From positions 1-64,000 of the forward strand of contig CALHYX010000056.1 in assembly GCA_938041035.1 (NCBI GenBank): a stretch of 64,000 nucleotides of DNA, in the 5' to 3' direction. Below the pieces are notes generated by a model. The model was given only the letters and a program-made list of their open reading frames with translations, did no database searches and was not told the DNA's origin. The position numbers were made by a program, and so were the translations under genes. Below, one piece after another: positions 61,534-64,000 of the stretch (positions are counted from its first letter, which is position 1; each line of letters starts with the position of its first letter). This stretch comes from an uncultured Acidimicrobiales bacterium (GTDB lineage: Bacteria; Actinomycetota; Acidimicrobiia; Acidimicrobiales; SHLQ01).

Positions 61534-61562
61534 ACAGTACGGAACCGTTTCGTTCCGGTCAA
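61534..61562 (-). promoter_or_regulatory. Promoter of the di-iron gene with an inverted repeat in its spacer
   Basis: Minus strand: -35 TTGACC (61557-61562), exactly 17 bp, -10 TACTGT (61534-61539). The spacer contains the inverted repeat CGGAAC-N6-GTTCCG (61540-61557). A repressor of TetR type at this site would block polymerase. The leader would be about 40 nt with a Shine-Dalgarno sequence. Confidence 0.68.
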
Positions 61563-61670
61563 GGTTCCTCCGCAGTCGCCCGCCATCGGCCTGCCACGAG
61601 CCGTCGACTAGGTTCATACGGGCGCATTCGCCGCGCCACCGCCCCCGCTCGGAATGAGGTTCCCCCCACG

Positions 61671-62342
61671 ATGTCCACCGCGATACCCACCACCGCGATA
61701 CCCACCACCGCTCGCCGACGAGGCTTCATCGCCGCCCTGGCCCTCGCGCTCACCGCCTCGGTGCTGACCGCCAGTCCCGCCGGCGCCCAGGCCGTCACCT
61801 GTCACGGTGCGGTCGCCACCATCACGGGCACGCCGGGCAACGACGTGATCAACGGCACCGCCGGCAACGACGTGATCCTCGCCGGCGAAGGCGACGACAC
61901 GATCAACGGCCTCGGCGGCGATGACATCATCTGCGGCCAACAGGGCGACGACTTCATCAAGGGAGGGACCGGGCGCGACCGGCTCTACGGCGGCTTCGGC
62001 GACGACCAGATATTCGGCAACGGTAGCGGCGACCGCCTCTACGGTGGCCCCGGTGCCGATAGGAACGACGGCGGCAACGGTGCCGACACCATCGACCACC
62101 GGGCGAGCCCCGAGGGTGTCGTCGTCGACCTGTTGACCGGACGAAACCTCGGCGGCCATGCCGAAGGCGACACCAACGTTCGCATCGAAAAGATCGCCGG
62201 CTCGCAGTTCGACGACGTACTGCGCGGCGATGCGATCCGCAACGTGATCATCGGTTGGGGCGGCGACGATCTGATCAACGGCCGCGGCGGTCGCGACACG
62301 TGCAGGCGAGGCCCGGCGATCAAGAACTGCGAAGTCCTGTAG
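61671..62342 (+). CDS. Secreted RTX-like calcium-binding repeat protein
   Basis: The 223-residue protein has a signal region (TARRRGFIAALALALTASVL with AGAQA cleavage) and nonapeptide repeats GGxGxDxxx: NDVILAGEGDDTINGLGGDD, GGTGRDRLYGGFGDDQIFGN, GNGADTIDH, GGDDLINGRGGRD. These form a Ca-bound beta-roll. Two Cys pairs (CHG...CGQ; CRRG...NCEVL) suggest disulfides. The first 13 residues come from a 15-bp tandem duplication (AIPTT twice). No protease or lipase domain is attached. Confidence 0.82.
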   Translation: MSTAIPTTAIPTTARRRGFIAALALALTASVLTASPAGAQAVTCHGAVATITGTPGNDVINGTAGNDVILAGEGDDTINGLGGDDIICGQQGDDFIKGGTGRDRLYGGFGDDQIFGNGSGDRLYGGPGADRNDGGNGADTIDHRASPEGVVVDLLTGRNLGGHAEGDTNVRIEKIAGSQFDDVLRGDAIRNVIIGWGGDDLINGRGGRDTCRRGPAIKNCEVL

Positions 62343-62376
62343 CCCGCAATCGATAACGCCCGCCGTCGGCCCTCGC

Positions 62377-62955
62377 CTAGTGGCGCGGCGTGGCGACGAG
62401 CAGGTGATTGCGGTCGCTGGCGCCGAACGGTCGGCGTTTGGCCGCGACGAACGCTTCGGAACTGTCGAGGGTAAAGCCGGCCTGCAGCAGACTCTTGGCG
62501 ATATCGGATCGCTTCGGGGCATTGCGCCCGGGCGCCAGGAGCAGCTGCCCCTCGGGCCGGAGGTGGCGGCGGGCGCCTTCGAGCAACCCGTGCGGGGCGT
62601 CCATCCGGGCGAACCCGGTGAGGGCCAAGATGACGTCGAACCGACGGCTCAGTTCACACTCGGCGAGCCGGGTGGGGAGACCGACGACGGTGTTGTCGAT
62701 ACCGAAGCGCCGGCTCCACTGCTGCAGGCGGGTGCGGTCGCCGTCGAGGCCGGTGACGTCGGCGATCGCGGAGAGTCGGTTGTGCAGGGTGGCACTGACC
62801 CGCACGACCCGTTCCGGGCGCAGGGACTTGGGGCCTTCGAGACAACCGACAATCAAGACGTTGCGGTCGTGGCAGCGGGCGACCAGAGCATCGAAGAGCG
62901 TCGGTGCTGCAACCCGCGTCTGGGCACCTGATCCGGGAACTGCGTAAGCGACCAT
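62377..62955 (-). CDS. SAM-methyltransferase-like protein
   Basis: The protein is 192 residues from ATG 62955, chosen because GGAGG lies 5 nt upstream; a longer frame to 63069 enters the repeat region and is not favoured. NVLIVGCLEG resembles motif I of class I methyltransferases in a degenerate form, and FDVILALTGFARMDAPHGLL and GARRHLRPEGQLLLAPGRN fit the later strands. The substrate is unknown, and loss of activity is possible. Confidence 0.55.
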   Translation of the reverse strand: MVAYAVPGSGAQTRVAAPTLFDALVARCHDRNVLIVGCLEGPKSLRPERVVRVSATLHNRLSAIADVTGLDGDRTRLQQWSRRFGIDNTVVGLPTRLAECELSRRFDVILALTGFARMDAPHGLLEGARRHLRPEGQLLLAPGRNAPKRSDIAKSLLQAGFTLDSSEAFVAAKRRPFGASDRNHLLVATPRH

Positions 62956-63072
62956 CATGGCCTCCACGCCCGCTTGGCCGCCCACGATACCGCGCTCCCC
63001 CGCCGCCCCAACCACCATCGCGGTACAAAGAAAGCACGCCACCCAGCGAACCCCAGCGACCTGACCCATTTC

Positions 63073-63228
63073 TGACCCGGGGTCTGACCCCCTGTGACCC
63101 GGGGTCTGACCCCCTGAAACGAAGTTGCGCGCTAGTGGCCAGCGGCGGTATGACCCGGGGTCTGACCCCCTGTGACCCGGGGTCTGACCCCCTGAAACGA
63201 AGTTGCGCGCTAGTGGCTAGCGGCGGAA
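63073..63228. repeat. 78-bp tandem duplication containing four GACCCGGGGTCTGACCCCC copies
   Basis: Unit 1 (63073-63150) and unit 2 (63151-63228) are nearly identical; C at 63140 becomes T at 63218, and one base differs near the unit end. Each unit has two copies of GACCCGGGGTCTGACCCCC, then a shared 40-bp segment. Unit 2 contains the last codons and TAG of the rRNA methyltransferase gene. GGGGTC-N-GACCCC pairing makes each short copy a small hairpin. Confidence 0.85.
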
Positions 63229-64000
63229 GCGCGCGACGGTTTCGATGTGGGAGGTCTGGGTGAACAGATCCAGCGCCGTGATCCGGTCGAGGTGGTAGCC
63301 GGCCTCGGCCAGCAGCTGAGCGTCGCGGCCGAGCGCCGCGGGGTCACAGCTCACCAGCACGACGGTCGGAGCGGCCGTGCGGGCGATCACGTTGACCGCG
63401 TCGGCACCGAGCCCCTGGCGGGACGGATCGGCGATCACCAGGTCAGCCGGGGCCGGCGACCACTTCTCGACCTTGGCCCGCACCACGGTCGCCCGATCGG
63501 CCTCGATCTGGTCGGCCAGATTCACCCGGGCATCGGCGATCGAACTGTCGCTGCGCTCGACCGCGGTCACGCGGCACTCCGCCCCCACGGTTCCGGCAAA
63601 GAGCCCCACACCGGCGTACAGGTCGACGACGTGGGTATCGCCGTCGAGCCGCACGACTTCGGCCGCCATCTCGCCAACGAGTTCGACCAGGGCATCGGCA
63701 CCATCGGGCCGGCTCTGAAAGAACGAGGTAGCCGAAATGCGCCATGGCCGGCCCGCCGCGTTCTCGTGAAACCAGGCCCGCCGCCCGGCTCGCAATTCGT
63801 CGGAGCCCACGACGCGGACGTCGTCGGGCAACAGCGCGTGGGCTGCCGACGGGCTCAGCAGCGCCAGGCGTTCGCCAGTCCGGGTGCCGGCCCGCAACAC
63901 GACCTCATCGGCTGACCCGAACCGTCCCTCGACCAGCAGCTCGCCGACCATCGGGTGCGCCACCGGACAGGCGTCGGGCACCACCACGTCGTTGGCGTTG
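63217..64000 (-). CDS. TrmA/RlmD-family RNA (uracil-5-)-methyltransferase, 3' part
   Basis: Over 260 residues of the C-terminal part are present and the frame is open at the window edge. ATSFFQSRPDGADALVELVG, HVVDLYAGVGLFAGTVG (SAM binding), DLVIADPSRQGLG, the catalytic Cys in VVLVSCDPAALGRDAQLLAE and LFTQTSHIETVARFRR are the family blocks. It would make m5U in rRNA or tRNA. The stop codon lies in the second unit of the tandem repeat. Confidence 0.88.
   Translation of the reverse strand, partial: NANDVVVPDACPVAHPMVGELLVEGRFGSADEVVLRAGTRTGERLALLSPSAAHALLPDDVRVVGSDELRAGRRAWFHENAAGRPWRISATSFFQSRPDGADALVELVGEMAAEVVRLDGDTHVVDLYAGVGLFAGTVGAECRVTAVERSDSSIADARVNLADQIEADRATVVRAKVEKWSPAPADLVIADPSRQGLGADAVNVIARTAAPTVVLVSCDPAALGRDAQLLAEAGYHLDRITALDLFTQTSHIETVARFRR

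Noticed and set aside
62956-63069. Extension of the methyltransferase-like gene by 38 residues with a hydrophobic start
   Set aside because: It enters the area next to the tandem repeat and lacks a ribosome site, while GGAGG precedes ATG 62955 at good spacing.
63073-63228. CRISPR-like repeat array
   Set aside because: Only two 78-bp units with no unique spacers and no cas genes; the units are a plain tandem duplication with small hairpins.

Overview
The window is high-GC, gene-dense bacterial chromosome and reads as Actinomycetota. The supporting genes are a WhiB regulator, three DinB-fold proteins of the mycothiol-dependent type, an acyl-CoA carboxylase epsilon subunit, a LigC-type ATP-dependent DNA ligase, a DivIVA-type coiled-coil protein, a pair of ArsA-like ATPases and a DUF222/HNH gene. 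The mix of GTG starts and apparently leaderless genes, plus a large set of secreted Asp-rich proteins, would fit a marine or aquatic Acidimicrobiia member (Ilumatobacter/Microtrichales type). That placement is inference; no 16S gene is present. No prophage, insertion sequence or CRISPR array is visible. The accessory flavour comes from palindromic and tandem repeats and from secreted proteins.

Layout. 0-3.5 kb: 5' part of a DUF222/HNH gene whose start codon lies inside a perfect LexA-type SOS box, a CmcJ/NvfI-like protein and a secreted patatin-like protein. 3.5-6.9 kb: SRP RNA (ffs), dnaX, ybaB, recR, a conserved DNA maintenance block. 7.2-11 kb: a 1272-residue DivIVA-like coiled-coil protein. 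11-17.8 kb: methylmalonyl-CoA epimerase, a Crp/Fnr regulator, a 5'-3' exonuclease facing a LigC-type ligase, an SGNH hydrolase, an epoxide hydrolase, a LOG-family protein and a mycothiol-type DinB protein. 17.8-24.3 kb: an ABC exporter, acyl-CoA carboxylase beta and epsilon subunits, a degenerate GGDEF protein, aat and a membrane cyclophilin. 24.4-30.1 kb: lysC (with an internal start for the beta subunit), asd, a MazG-like protein, an MpaB-type oxygenase, hisI, a TPR protein and a winged-helix regulator.

30.1-35.8 kb: a complete seven-gene Mrp-type Na+/H+ antiporter operon (A-B-C-D-E-F-G, every junction a 4-bp overlap) transcribed away from the winged-helix gene across an inverted repeat. 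35.8-44.2 kb: a HAD phosphatase, a second DinB protein, a zinc-ribbon protein, a secreted beta-helix protein, a lipoprotein with FG-GAP repeats, tRNA-Pro(CGG), a receiver-domain protein, a STAS protein, and a DinB/WYL-regulator divergent pair around a 14-bp perfect inverted repeat. 44.3-55.3 kb: a trypsin-like lipoprotein, two ArsA ATPases, an NfeD protein, WhiB, selB-selA, FxsA, a NUDIX hydrolase and a surface protein with a neocarzinostatin-like domain and an LPXTG-like tail. 55.3-64 kb: an Mrp/ApbC carrier, an A-type Fe-S protein, a Tat lipoprotein, a compact xanthine-dehydrogenase-like protein, RidA, a di-iron protein with a downstream 54-residue membrane protein, an RTX-like secreted protein, a methyltransferase-like protein, a 78-bp tandem repeat and a TrmA-family rRNA methyltransferase running off the end.

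Themes. DNA repair: recR, ligC, a 5'-3' exonuclease and an SOS-box HNH gene. Propionate/methylmalonyl-CoA metabolism: epimerase and carboxylase subunits. Aspartate-family amino acids: lysC-asd. Selenocysteine insertion: selA-selB, without selC or selD in the window. Fe-S handling: ApbC and an A-type carrier beside a 2Fe-2S molybdo-enzyme-like protein. At least fifteen genes show a TAnnnT hexamer 6-7 nt before the start codon with no Shine-Dalgarno sequence, so leaderless transcription appears common here.
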